From Scatomorpha gallistercoris (GTDB taxonomy: Bacteria > Bacillota > Clostridia > Oscillospirales > Oscillospiraceae): a DNA stretch of 41,159 nucleotides. The notes under the pieces were generated by a model, which did no database searches, was not told the DNA's origin, and saw nothing but the letters and a program-made list of their open reading frames with translations. A program made the position numbers and the translations under genes. The stretch lies in assembly GCA_018713005.1 (NCBI GenBank), contig DVFX01000064.1, forward strand, positions 1 to 41,159, written 5' to 3'. Positions 14,103 to 21,306 of the stretch are shown here, in pieces; position 1 is the stretch's first letter, and every line of letters begins with the position of its first letter.

Positions 14103-15194
14103 TTATTCCGGACTTATGTCGCCTTGCTGGAATTTACTGGCCGGTTTGGCCTCCGGTCCGTCGCCCTCCAAATCGCCCACCAGCAGCTCAAGCAGGTCGT
14201 TTATCGTTACAATTCCGGTGACGCCGCCGTACTCATCACAGACCACGGCGAGCTTTTTGCGCAGGCGGCGCATACGCTCGAGCAGGACGTCAGCCTTGAT
14301 GCTGTCGGGTACGAAATACGCAGGCTTCATGCACTCGGCCATTGCCTTCTCCGCGCTGCGCTCGTCCAGGGCGAAGTAGTCCTTTATGTCGAGCACGCCG
14401 ATTATGTTGTCCGTAGTGTCCTTACATATCGGGTAGAAGGAGTGGCGAGAAGAGAAAATCTCCTTTTCCCACTCTTCTGTACCCTCGTCGGCCCAGAGCA
14501 CGCTCATCTGCGTGCGGTGAGTGCAGAAATGCTCTGCGCTCTGGTCGTCGAACTCAAACAGGTTCTGTATGAACTCGTTCTCATCCTCGCCGATAGAGCC
14601 CTTCTGGCTGCCGGCGATGGCCATCATGCGTATCTCTTCCTCGCTGTACTCGTCGTCCTCGCTGTTCGGGTCAACGCCGAGCAGGCGCAGCACGCCGTTG
14701 ACTGACACGCTGAGCAGGCTGACAATGGGCTTGAACACCTTGGATATGGCGTAGAGCATGCCCGCGAGCTTGAGCGAGACGCCCTCCGGGTTCTTCATGG
14801 CCAGGCGCTTCGGCACCAGCTCGCCGAATACAAGCGTGAAGTAGGACAATATCAGCGTCACCAGGACAACGGCGACGGAGTTGATAATACTCGGGTTTAT
14901 GCCGACGCGCAGGGACACCACGGCGTTGGTGATGAGCCCGGCGAAGTTCGTCGCCGCAGCTGCCGAGCCAAGATAGCCCGAGAGCGTGATGGCTATCTGT
15001 ATGGTTGAAAGGAAACGCTCCGGCATTTCCGTCAGCTTTTTGAGCTTTTCGGCGCTCTTGTTGCCCTCACGTATCAGCTGCTCAAGGCGCACGTCCTTTA
15101 CGGATATGACCGCTATCTCAGCGCAGGCAAATACCGCGTTGAGTCCAATAAGTACGACCTGCAGGACAAGCTGCCAGATCAGTGTTGTGTTCAC
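14103..15194 (-). CDS. CNNM/CBS (HlyC/CorC family) membrane protein, short C-terminus
   Basis: The 363-residue protein has an N-terminal CNNM transmembrane domain: a helix at about 5-27, the acidic ISVKDVRLEQL region, and TLVFGELVPKRLAMKNP near 140-160. A CBS pair follows (ICKDTTDNIIGVLDIKDYF and VVCDEYGGVTGIVTINDLLELLVG). The family is linked to magnesium and cobalt transport. It ends about 20 residues after the second CBS motif; the usual C-terminal CorC_HlyC domain of about 80 residues is missing, and the next 100 bp in other frames do not encode it. The GTG at 15194 has AGGAGG 8 nt upstream. The leader contains a short ORF and terminator. Confidence 0.88.
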   Translation of the reverse strand: MNTTLIWQLVLQVVLIGLNAVFACAEIAVISVKDVRLEQLIREGNKSAEKLKKLTEMPERFLSTIQIAITLSGYLGSAAAATNFAGLITNAVVSLRVGINPSIINSVAVVLVTLILSYFTLVFGELVPKRLAMKNPEGVSLKLAGMLYAISKVFKPIVSLLSVSVNGVLRLLGVDPNSEDDEYSEEEIRMMAIAGSQKGSIGEDENEFIQNLFEFDDQSAEHFCTHRTQMSVLWADEGTEEWEKEIFSSRHSFYPICKDTTDNIIGVLDIKDYFALDERSAEKAMAECMKPAYFVPDSIKADVLLERMRRLRKKLAVVCDEYGGVTGIVTINDLLELLVGDLEGDGPEAKPASKFQQGDISPE

Positions 15195-15260
15195 GAAACA
15201 AACCTCCTGAGTGTCTAAAACATAGGTACTTTTACGCACCAACAAGGGTCACAAAAGCGC

Positions 15261-15299
15261 AAAAACGCCCGCACCCCCATATTGTGAAGGTGCGTGCGT
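15261..15299 (-). terminator. Terminator in the leader of the CNNM/CBS gene
   Basis: On the minus strand, ACGCACGCACC (15299-15289) pairs with GGTGCGGGCGT (15275-15265; one mismatch) and is followed by a five-T tract (15265-15261). It lies about 65 nt before the gene's start codon. It could terminate the upstream carboxymuconolactone operon or attenuate the downstream gene. Confidence 0.75.
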
Positions 15300-15346
15300 T
15301 AGTTATCGTATTCGGTTCGGTGACAGTTAGATGAGCCGTCGTCCAT
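15299..15346 (-). CDS. Candidate leader peptide (15 codons) before an attenuator
   Basis: On the minus strand an ATG at 15346 opens the frame MDDGSSNCHRTEYDN, and its TAA stop ends on the first base of the terminator's 5' arm. This is the geometry of translation-coupled attenuation. The peptide starts with two acidic residues. AAAGGAG lies 14 nt upstream, too far for strong initiation, so expression is uncertain. Confidence 0.3.
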   Translation of the reverse strand: MDDGSSNCHRTEYDN

Positions 15347-15374
15347 AATTTAGCACATTTCTCCTTTGACCTAT

Positions 15375-15403
15375 ATTGTGCCATATTTTAACCGAATAGT
15401 CAA
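15375..15403 (-). promoter_or_regulatory. Promoter of the CNNM/CBS gene
   Basis: TTGACT (15403-15398), 17 bp and CACAAT (15380-15375) on the minus strand. The predicted start near 15368 gives a 174-nt leader holding the short ORF and the terminator. Confidence 0.55.
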
Positions 15404-15422
15404 GAGGTTTGTTTGCGCAGCC

Positions 15423-16196
15423 TCATCTGTAGGCCTCGTGACTCTCGCTTTCGTCGTAGTTTGCTATCACGGCCAGGGCGGTCAGGGCGTTGGGGAAACC
15501 TATATACGGCAGGGCCTGCACAAGCGCGGCGGTCAGCTCGAGCAGGCTGTTGCCCGCCTTGACGGCCCCGGAAATGTGCGCCTTGAGCTGGGTACCTGCG
15601 CCTATGGCGGCGAGTACAACCACGCTGAGCAGCTCGCGTGTCTTGCCGTCGAGGCCGCGGCGCGTGGCAAAGTAGCCGAAGCAGTCGGCGGTGAGCAGAT
15701 GAGGCACGAACTCACCGAATACACCGGGCAGCTTTGAGAACACGGCCTTGACCTCATCGCCGTACAGCGGGGCCTGGATAGCCGCGCCTGCAGCCTCGCG
15801 CTCCTCTACGGTCACGGTAGCCGCATCCTCAAGCGGCAGCTTCACGCCCGCCGCCTCGAGCGCATCGTCCATGGCGGCAACGGCGTTGAGCGTCCTGGGC
15901 CATCCCAAATGCGGCGCGCAGGAGTAGACCGCTTCGCGTATCTCGAGCGGGCTGTTGCCCACGTTGAGGGCCGCGGCGGTGTGGGCCTTGAGCTGCGGCA
16001 GCTGGCCCATAGAGGCGATGGCCGTGACGGTTATCAGCTCGCGCATCTTGTCGTCAAGCACGCCGGTTGAAAACACTTCGCCGAAAATCTGGTTTTGCAG
16101 TATGGCCAGCAGCTCCGGGTCGCGCTTATCCGGCTGCGGCTGAGAGCCGAACAGGCGCTCAAATGTCGCTTTGGCTTCGTTGGTGAGTTCCATCAT
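15423..16196 (-). CDS. Carboxymuconolactone decarboxylase family protein, two domains
   Basis: The 257-residue protein contains two AhpD/CMD-like helical domains. The first is at about 30-115 (DDKMRELITVTAIASMGQLPQLKAH and GNSPLEIREAVYSCAPHLGWP) and the second at about 155-245 (DGKTRELLSVVVLAAIGAGTQLKAH and GNSLLELTAALVQALPYIGFP). Neither has the CxxC of AhpD peroxidase; only one Cys (in YSCAPH) is near the active helix, so a decarboxylase-like or redox role is open. It follows the flavodoxin-like gene by 9 bp in one operon, divergent from lysR. Such pairs are often found with LysR regulators and cupins in Clostridia. Confidence 0.88.
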   Translation of the reverse strand: MMELTNEAKATFERLFGSQPQPDKRDPELLAILQNQIFGEVFSTGVLDDKMRELITVTAIASMGQLPQLKAHTAAALNVGNSPLEIREAVYSCAPHLGWPRTLNAVAAMDDALEAAGVKLPLEDAATVTVEEREAAGAAIQAPLYGDEVKAVFSKLPGVFGEFVPHLLTADCFGYFATRRGLDGKTRELLSVVVLAAIGAGTQLKAHISGAVKAGNSLLELTAALVQALPYIGFPNALTALAVIANYDESESHEAYR

Positions 16197-16205
16197 AATT
16201 CCTCC

Positions 16206-16742
16206 TTACAGATTCTTTCCCAGCTCGTAGGCCTCGCGCATGTGCTCAGTGCGCTTGGTCATGCCCACGCTTCCGCAGCCTGTGCCGTAGACTGCGCCCT
16301 GGTCGTCGAAGTCCATGTAACGGCAAAGCGTCTCATAATACGCCTTTACGACCTCCATAGTCCAGTCGTTGTCGTCCCAGGCCGCGACGATGAAGGCGGT
16401 CTTGAGGCGCCTCGCCGTCAGCTCTCCGGTGAAGCTGTAGAAGCGGTCTATGACGTGCTTGAGCTGGCTTGACACATTGTAATAATACAGCGGCGTGACA
16501 AACACCGCCATGTCGCAGCTCATCAGCTTGTCCCTGAGCGAGTTCGTCATGTCGTCTTTCTGGACGCACGGGCCAGACATGCCGCAGGCTCCGCAGCCCT
16601 GGCACGGACGGATGTCAGCATGGGCGCAGTCAAAAACTTCTGTCTCGTGCCCGCTCTCCTCCGCTCCGCATATGAACTCGGCGGCCAGCGTATTCGACGC
16701 GCCCGACTTGTGCGGGCTGCTCTCTATGACCAGTATCTTCAC
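16206..16742 (-). CDS. Flavodoxin-like NAD(P)H-dependent FMN reductase
   Basis: The 178-residue protein starts with the FMN phosphate-binding loop IESSPHKSGASNTLA. A cysteine-rich loop CQGCGACGMSGPCVQKDD (about 48-65) and TPLYYYNVSSQLKHVIDRFY follow, the signature of the WrbA/iron-sulfur-flavoprotein-like reductases of anaerobes. The four cysteines may hold an iron-sulfur cluster. It probably reduces quinones or other electron acceptors and may work with the adjacent CMD protein. The GTG at 16742 has GGAGG 7 nt upstream and is preferred over the frame opening at 16772, which lies inside the -10 box. Confidence 0.88.
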   Translation of the reverse strand: MKILVIESSPHKSGASNTLAAEFICGAEESGHETEVFDCAHADIRPCQGCGACGMSGPCVQKDDMTNSLRDKLMSCDMAVFVTPLYYYNVSSQLKHVIDRFYSFTGELTARRLKTAFIVAAWDDNDWTMEVVKAYYETLCRYMDFDDQGAVYGTGCGSVGMTKRTEHMREAYELGKNL

Positions 16743-16771
16743 GGTATCTCCTCCCTGTTGTTTCTGCCGCA

Positions 16772-16801
16772 ATTATATCCCACGCCCTACACAAATAGCA
16801 A
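16772..16801 (-). promoter_or_regulatory. Promoter of the flavodoxin-CMD operon
   Basis: TTGCTA (16801-16796), 18 bp and TATAAT (16777-16772) on the minus strand. It lies 45 bp from the lysR promoter on the other strand, in a divergent arrangement. Confidence 0.7.
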
Positions 16802-16845
16802 ATACCTGTTTTCTATCTCAAAACATGCCTGAGACGCATTTTTGC

Positions 16846-16874
16846 TCGACAGATGAGGAAAGCCATGATATACT
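16846..16874 (+). promoter_or_regulatory. Promoter of lysR-type gene
   Basis: TCGACA (16846-16851), 17 bp and TATACT (16869-16874) with an extended TGA just before the -10. The leader of about 120 nt holds hairpins at 16924-16953 (AAAATTGG / CCAATTTT) and 16963-16981 (gggcagta / tactgcgccc). Confidence 0.6.
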
Positions 16875-17003
16875 GACACTGATGATGTTCATACAGCATT
16901 CAGCATGCGAATCAGCTGAAAACAAAATTGGGCCGGCAAAGCGCTCCAATTTTCTAAGGAAGGGCAGTAATACTGCGCCCAACGTACTCTGTGAGGTGAT
17001 TTT

Positions 17004-17876
17004 TTGGAACTGCGAGTGCTGAGATATTTCCTTGTTGTGGCGCGTGAAGAGAATATAACCCGCGCGTCCCAGCTTCTGCATATCACTCAGCCCACGCTCT
17101 CTCGTCAACTCATCCAGTTGGAGGAAGAGCTGGGCGTCAAGCTCTTCAAGCGGAGCAAGTACCGCATCATACTCACCGACGAGGGCATGCTTCTTCGCCG
17201 CCGCGCCCAGGAGCTTGTCGACCTCGCGGACAAGACCGAGCGCGAATTCCAGCGCCACGAGGAAGAGCTCAGCGGCGAGATAGCCATAGGCTGCGGCGAG
17301 TCAAACTCGATGAGCTTCCTCTCCACGCAGATGGCGGCCTTCAGGAAAGAGCACCCGCTTGTGAGCTTCAACATATACAGCGCCACCGCCGACGACATCA
17401 AGGACAGGCTCGAAAACGGCATCCTGGACATAGGCCTGCTGGCTGAGCCGGTAGAAATAGGCCGCTACGACTTCATACGCATGCCGAGGCAGGACGTCTG
17501 GGGCGTGCTTGTCCGCAGCGACAGCGCCCTGGCCTCTCTCGAGCACGTCACGCCGCGAGACCTGCTCGGCGTCCCTCTCATACTTGCGCGCCGCCGCCAG
17601 GTCAAGGACGAAATTGCCTCTTGGTTCGGCGAATACTACGAGCACGTCGAGGTGGCGGGCACCTTCAACCTCATACTCAACGCCGCCAACATGGTCCTTC
17701 ACGGCGTAGGTGTGGCCATGGGCTTCGACCTCGCCGACATATCCGACGAGCTGCGCTTTATCCCGCTCTACCCGGAGCTCAAGACCGGCACCGTCCTGGT
17801 CTGGAAAAAGAACCAGGCCAACTCTCCCGCCGCCGGAGCCTTCCTTCGCAGACTCAGAAATGTTCACGAGGCATGA
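17004..17876 (+). CDS. LysR family transcriptional regulator
   Basis: The 290-residue protein is a standard LysR regulator. The N-terminal winged helix-turn-helix is MELRVLRYFLVVAREENITR followed by ASQLLHITQPTLSRQLIQLE and GVKLFKRSKYRIILTDEG. A linker helix and a periplasmic-binding-like effector domain from about residue 90 follow (GEIAIGCGESNSMSFL). It is divergent from the flavodoxin-CMD operon, which it likely controls; the cupin and MerR genes follow it. The start is TTG with GAGGTG about 7 nt upstream. Confidence 0.95.
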   Translation: MELRVLRYFLVVAREENITRASQLLHITQPTLSRQLIQLEEELGVKLFKRSKYRIILTDEGMLLRRRAQELVDLADKTEREFQRHEEELSGEIAIGCGESNSMSFLSTQMAAFRKEHPLVSFNIYSATADDIKDRLENGILDIGLLAEPVEIGRYDFIRMPRQDVWGVLVRSDSALASLEHVTPRDLLGVPLILARRRQVKDEIASWFGEYYEHVEVAGTFNLILNAANMVLHGVGVAMGFDLADISDELRFIPLYPELKTGTVLVWKKNQANSPAAGAFLRRLRNVHEA

Positions 17877-17896
17877 TAGTGGATTCGGTATAGGTA

Positions 17897-17957
17897 TTGG
17901 ACATTTTTGAATATAGGGCTTAGAATCAAGACGTCCGGGGCAAGGCCTCCGGGCGTC
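17897..17957 (+). promoter_or_regulatory. Promoter and leader hairpin of the merR-type gene
   Basis: TTGGAC (17897-17902), an 18-bp spacer and TAGAAT (17921-17926) resemble the long-spacer promoters MerR proteins control. A hairpin (gacgtccgg / ccgggcgtc, one G-U pair) follows at about 17930-17957 and may end lysR transcription or sit in the leader. Confidence 0.4.
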
Positions 17958-17980
17958 GAATCTTTTACCGGGGTGAGCGC

Positions 17981-18337
17981 ATGACCATCAACGAAGCCAG
18001 CGAAAGATATTCCATTCCGCTGGACATACTCAAGGAGTATGAGAGCTGGGGCCTGTGCGGCGCGGTCAAGAAGGTCATGGGCGCCTGGCAGTATGACGAC
18101 GGCGACATTGAACGCCTCGGCACAATTATGGCCCTGCACGACATCGGCCTTTCAAGCGAGGAGATAGAGGCCTACATGCGCCTCACGCTGGAGCAGGGCG
18201 GCTCGAGCGAAGAGGTGCTGCGCATGCTTGACCGCAGGCGCGACAAGGCGCTGGATGAGATTCACTTCCGCGAGCGCCAGCTGGAGCGGCTTGACTACCT
18301 GCGTCACGAGCTGCGCTCCATGAGCAAGAACCCTTGA
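17981..18337 (+). CDS. MerR family transcriptional regulator
   Basis: The 118-residue protein has the MerR N-terminal fold: MTINEASERYSIPLDILKEY, then GLCGAVKKVMGAWQYDDGDIERL, where the wing lacks the usual R-Y/R-x-Y pattern but keeps Y and the D-[IL] helix. ALHDIGLSSEEIEAYMRL and a coiled dimerisation helix (DRRRDKALDEIHFRERQLERLDYLRHELR) follow. There is no effector domain. GGGGTGA lies 4 nt before the ATG. It is 50 bp upstream of the cupin gene on the same strand. Confidence 0.88.
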   Translation: MTINEASERYSIPLDILKEYESWGLCGAVKKVMGAWQYDDGDIERLGTIMALHDIGLSSEEIEAYMRLTLEQGGSSEEVLRMLDRRRDKALDEIHFRERQLERLDYLRHELRSMSKNP

Positions 18338-18387
18338 AGGCCGGGTATACAAACAACACTGCATATAAATTTAAAGGAGCGGTCACA

Positions 18388-18801
18388 ATGAGCGAAGAAT
18401 TCACCACCGTATTCCCCCGCGGAAACGAGAACAGCGCCTTTGCACAGTATTTCATAGGCAAGAGCTACCTGAACATGCTCAGCACGGAGCAGGTCGGCAT
18501 CGGCAACGTAACCTTTGAGCCCGGCTGCCGCAACAACTGGCATGTACACCACTCCAGCCGCGGCGGCGGGCAGATACTCCTCGTCACCGGCGGACGCGGC
18601 TGGTATCAGGAGTGGGGCCGGCCCGCGCGCGAGCTCCACGCGGGCGACGTCGTGAACATCCCCGCCAATGTCAAGCACTGGCACGGCGCAGCCAAGGACA
18701 GCTGGTTTGCCCATCTCGCCGTTGAGGTTCCCGGCGAGGAAACCTCAAACGAGTGGCTTGAGCCCGTGGACGACGAGCAGTACGCCGCCCTGGAGAAGTA
18801 A
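18388..18801 (+). CDS. Cupin domain protein
   Basis: The 137-residue single-domain cupin has the first motif GCRNNWHVHH (H52, H54, H55), then GQILLVTGGRGWYQEWG, and the second motif around H97 (NIPANVKHWHGA). The metal-binding histidines of the double-stranded beta-helix are therefore present. Cupins of this type are often encoded with, or fused to, carboxymuconolactone decarboxylase proteins. The ATG at 18388 has AAGGAG 8 nt upstream. With the MerR gene it forms a short operon closed by a terminator. Confidence 0.9.
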   Translation: MSEEFTTVFPRGNENSAFAQYFIGKSYLNMLSTEQVGIGNVTFEPGCRNNWHVHHSSRGGGQILLVTGGRGWYQEWGRPARELHAGDVVNIPANVKHWHGAAKDSWFAHLAVEVPGEETSNEWLEPVDDEQYAALEK

Positions 18802-18814
18802 ATATACACGGCCG

Positions 18815-18852
18815 GGCCGGGACAGGCGAGCAAATCTCCGTCCCGGCCTTTT
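18815..18852 (+). terminator. Terminator after the cupin gene
   Basis: GGCCGGGAC (18815-18823) pairs with GTCCCGGCC (18840-18848), followed by TTTT. A second strong hairpin lies at 18868-18899 (gccgccgg / ccggcggc plus an inner CGCAAA / TTTGCG stem). Confidence 0.85.
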
Positions 18853-18941
18853 GCCGTGCAAAAACAGGCCGCCGGACGCAAAGTTTTGCGCCCGGCGGCA
18901 ATTCTTAATGAAAATAAAATCAAATCGCAGCGCGGATGTGT

Positions 18942-18947
18942 TATGAT
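18942..18947 (+). promoter_or_regulatory. Extended -10 promoter of the two-component operon
   Basis: TATGAT preceded by TGTGT matches the Gram-positive extended -10. No good -35 is seen. The predicted leader is only about 12 nt. Confidence 0.4.
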
Positions 18948-18965
18948 ATTGCTGAGGTGGAGCAA

Positions 18966-19631
18966 ATGGACAAGATACTCATCATAGAGGACGAGCCCGC
19001 GATACGCGATATACTCCGCGAATTGCTCACAGACGCCGGTTACGAGGTCGAGGAGGCCGCCGACGGTCTGGAAGGCGTGGAAAAATTCCGCGCCGGCAGC
19101 TTTTCGCTGGTGCTGCTCGACCTGATGCTGCCCAAGCTCGACGGCTACGGCGTCTGTGAACAGATACGCGCCGTGTCCGACGTACCCGTAATAATGATAA
19201 CCGCGCTCTCAGGCGAAGAGGCCGAAGTGCGCGCGTTTGAGCTCAGGGCTGACGACTACATAACGAAGCCCTTCTCGCTCAGGCTTGTGCTGATGCGCGT
19301 TGAGGCCGTACTCCGCCGCGCGGGCGGCAAGGCCGACGAGGGCGGGCGCGAAATACTGCGCCGCGGCTCCGTGGAGATGGACACGGCCGCGCACCGTGTG
19401 AGCCTGGACGGCGAGGACGTGCCTCTCACGAACACGGAGTACCGCCTGCTGGAGCTGTTCCTGCGCAACCCCGGGCGCGTGTTCACGCGCGAGGGGCTAT
19501 TGAGCCGCGTCTGGGGCTACGACTTCATCGGCGACGAGAGCACCGTAAACATACACATCATGAACCTGCGTCGCAAACTCGGCTCCAATCTGATAGAAAC
19601 CGTAAGAGGGGTGGGATACCGCCTTGGTTAA
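18966..19631 (+). CDS. Response regulator, OmpR/PhoB family
   Basis: The 221-residue protein has a receiver domain (acidic pocket E8-D9, phospho-acceptor D52 in LVLLDLMLP, ITAL switch, YITKPF lysine) and a PhoB-type winged helix from about 130 (LTNTEYRLLELFLRNPGRVFTREGLL and the end RGVGYRLG). The ATG at 18966 has GAGGTGGA 4-5 nt upstream; the earlier ATG at 18936 overlaps the likely promoter. The histidine kinase starts inside its last codons, so the two are translationally coupled. The target genes are unknown. Confidence 0.95.
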   Translation: MDKILIIEDEPAIRDILRELLTDAGYEVEEAADGLEGVEKFRAGSFSLVLLDLMLPKLDGYGVCEQIRAVSDVPVIMITALSGEEAEVRAFELRADDYITKPFSLRLVLMRVEAVLRRAGGKADEGGREILRRGSVEMDTAAHRVSLDGEDVPLTNTEYRLLELFLRNPGRVFTREGLLSRVWGYDFIGDESTVNIHIMNLRRKLGSNLIETVRGVGYRLG

Positions 19632-21009
19632 AAAGATAAAAAGCAGCCTGAGCGCTAAGTCCTTTCTGTTTATCGCCCTGCTGCTGGTGCTGTGCGGCCT
19701 GTTAATCTACTCCTCCGTCGTACTGTTCCTGCCAAACAGCTATACGATAGTCGCCAGCGACAGGATAAATCAGGAGCTCCGCGACCTCGCCGCCACGCTC
19801 TCGGAGACGAATTTCACACAAGCGGACGACGTACTCGCCACGTTTTGCCGTGATAACCGCGCATCCGTGCTGCTCACCGGTTGGGGCGAGCGCTTGCTGA
19901 TAGGCTATGTGGACAAGGGCCTAGACAGCGGCGACGTGTTCACGACCACGCTGAACGTCACCTTTGCCGACCGCCCCGTGTCGTACACCCTCACCGTGTC
20001 GGCGCCTATCTCCGCCGGACACGAGCTGACAATGGCCTTCGGCGAGCTTTTGCCCGTGCTGCTTGTGATAGTGCTCTTCATATCCGCCCTGGGCGCGTTC
20101 ATCTGCTCGCGCATACTCGTTAGGCCCGTGCTGGAAATCAGCCGCATATCTCAGCGCATGGCCGAGCTGGACATGTCATGGAGCTGCGACGTGAAGAGCA
20201 GCGACGAGCTCGGCGTACTGGCTGAGAGCCTTAACACCATGGCGCGCAGGCTTGACGCCGCTATGAGCTCGCTCGAGGACGCGAACCGGCAGCTGCGCGC
20301 CGACATGGAGCAGATGGCCGCCATGTCCAAGCAGCGGCGCGACTTCTTCGCCGCCGCCTCGCATGAGCTCAAAACGCCCATAACGATAATCAAGGGCCAG
20401 ATTGAGGGCATGCTGATGGGAATCGGACGCTATAAGGACGTGCAGGGCATACTGCCCGAGACCATGCATGAGGTCGAACGCATGGAACAGCTGGTGGCCG
20501 AGATACTTGAAATCACGCGCCTTGAAATGGACGGCCTGGCCGGCCACACCGGCCCCGTAGATTTCTCGTCGCTTACGCGCAAAGTGGTGCAGGAGCTCAT
20601 GCCTCTGGCCGAGGAACGGGCCATGGAGCTCGGAGCCGAAATTCCGGACGGCGTAACCGTCACCGGCGCGGAACCGCTGCTCGAGCGCGCCGTACACAAC
20701 ATAATCACCAACGCGCTGCGCCACTCCCCCGCCGGTGAGCACGCAGTGGTCGTGCTCAGGCCCGGCCGCCTGACCGTGCGCAACTCCGGCGTCAACATCC
20801 CGGAGGACGAGCTTAAAGTGCTTTTCACCCCCTTCGCCCGGGTTGAAAAGTCCCGGAACAAGGCCAGCGGGGGCTCGGGCCTGGGCCTCTATCTCGTCAA
20901 AACCATCATCGACCTGCACGGCTTCACCTGCTCAATAGATAACGACGGCGACGGCGTAATCTTCACCGTCGAGTGGCCGCAGGCGCCGCAGCTGCCGGCC
21001 GAAATATAA
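19624..21009 (+). CDS. Sensor histidine kinase
   Basis: The 461-residue membrane kinase has TM1 at about 13-35, an extracytoplasmic sensor of about 100 residues, TM2 at about 141-161 and HAMP at about 162-214. The dimerisation/phosphoacceptor helix has H247 in ASHELKTPITII, the N box is NIITNALRHSP, and GGSGLGLYLVKTII forms the ATP lid. The layout resembles Firmicutes OmpR-partner kinases of the VanS/cell-envelope type, but the ligand cannot be read. It starts with TTG, overlapping the regulator stop by 8 bp. Confidence 0.94.
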   Translation: MVKKIKSSLSAKSFLFIALLLVLCGLLIYSSVVLFLPNSYTIVASDRINQELRDLAATLSETNFTQADDVLATFCRDNRASVLLTGWGERLLIGYVDKGLDSGDVFTTTLNVTFADRPVSYTLTVSAPISAGHELTMAFGELLPVLLVIVLFISALGAFICSRILVRPVLEISRISQRMAELDMSWSCDVKSSDELGVLAESLNTMARRLDAAMSSLEDANRQLRADMEQMAAMSKQRRDFFAAASHELKTPITIIKGQIEGMLMGIGRYKDVQGILPETMHEVERMEQLVAEILEITRLEMDGLAGHTGPVDFSSLTRKVVQELMPLAEERAMELGAEIPDGVTVTGAEPLLERAVHNIITNALRHSPAGEHAVVVLRPGRLTVRNSGVNIPEDELKVLFTPFARVEKSRNKASGGSGLGLYLVKTIIDLHGFTCSIDNDGDGVIFTVEWPQAPQLPAEI

Positions 21010-21037
21010 ACACGCCGCCCGTTGTCGCAAGCTGCCC

Positions 21038-21239
21038 ATCTTTCGCTCCCGGCTGAAGCCGGGAGCTCAGTTATTCCGCTGCTCCTCCTCTCCCGATGAG
21101 TGCGATTCGCACTCATCGAGAGCGCTCGGTTATCCGCCAGATACGGACAATTCGACGCTCGCTCCGCAAAATGTTTTTCGGCGACGTACACGCCGCCGAA
21201 AATTGAGCCCAGTCCATTTCGCGCCCATAAGGCGCGAAA
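21038..21239. repeat. Structured intergenic element, related to the dnaX-upstream repeat
   Basis: The first 55 bp (21038-21092) align without gaps to 363-417 (36 identities). The stem CTCCCGGCT / AGCCGGGAG replaces CTTCCACGC / GCGTGAAAG with five compensatory pair changes. Two more hairpins follow: a 12-bp perfect stem at 21094-21118 (cgatgagtgcga / tcgcactcatcg) and tttcgcgcc / ggcgcgaaa at 21217-21239. No coding potential is evident. Confidence 0.7.
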
Positions 21240-21263
21240 CTCTGCGAGGCTTTTTCGACAAGC

Positions 21264-21297
21264 AGAGCCGCCCGGAACCATCCCGGGCGGCTCTTTA
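21264..21297 (+). terminator. Terminator of the two-component operon
   Basis: AGAGCCGCCCGG (21264-21275) pairs with CCGGGCGGCTCT (21283-21294), followed by a T-rich run on the plus strand. It also separates the convergent methyltransferase gene. Confidence 0.8.
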
Positions 21298-21306
21298 TTT
21301 TCGTTA

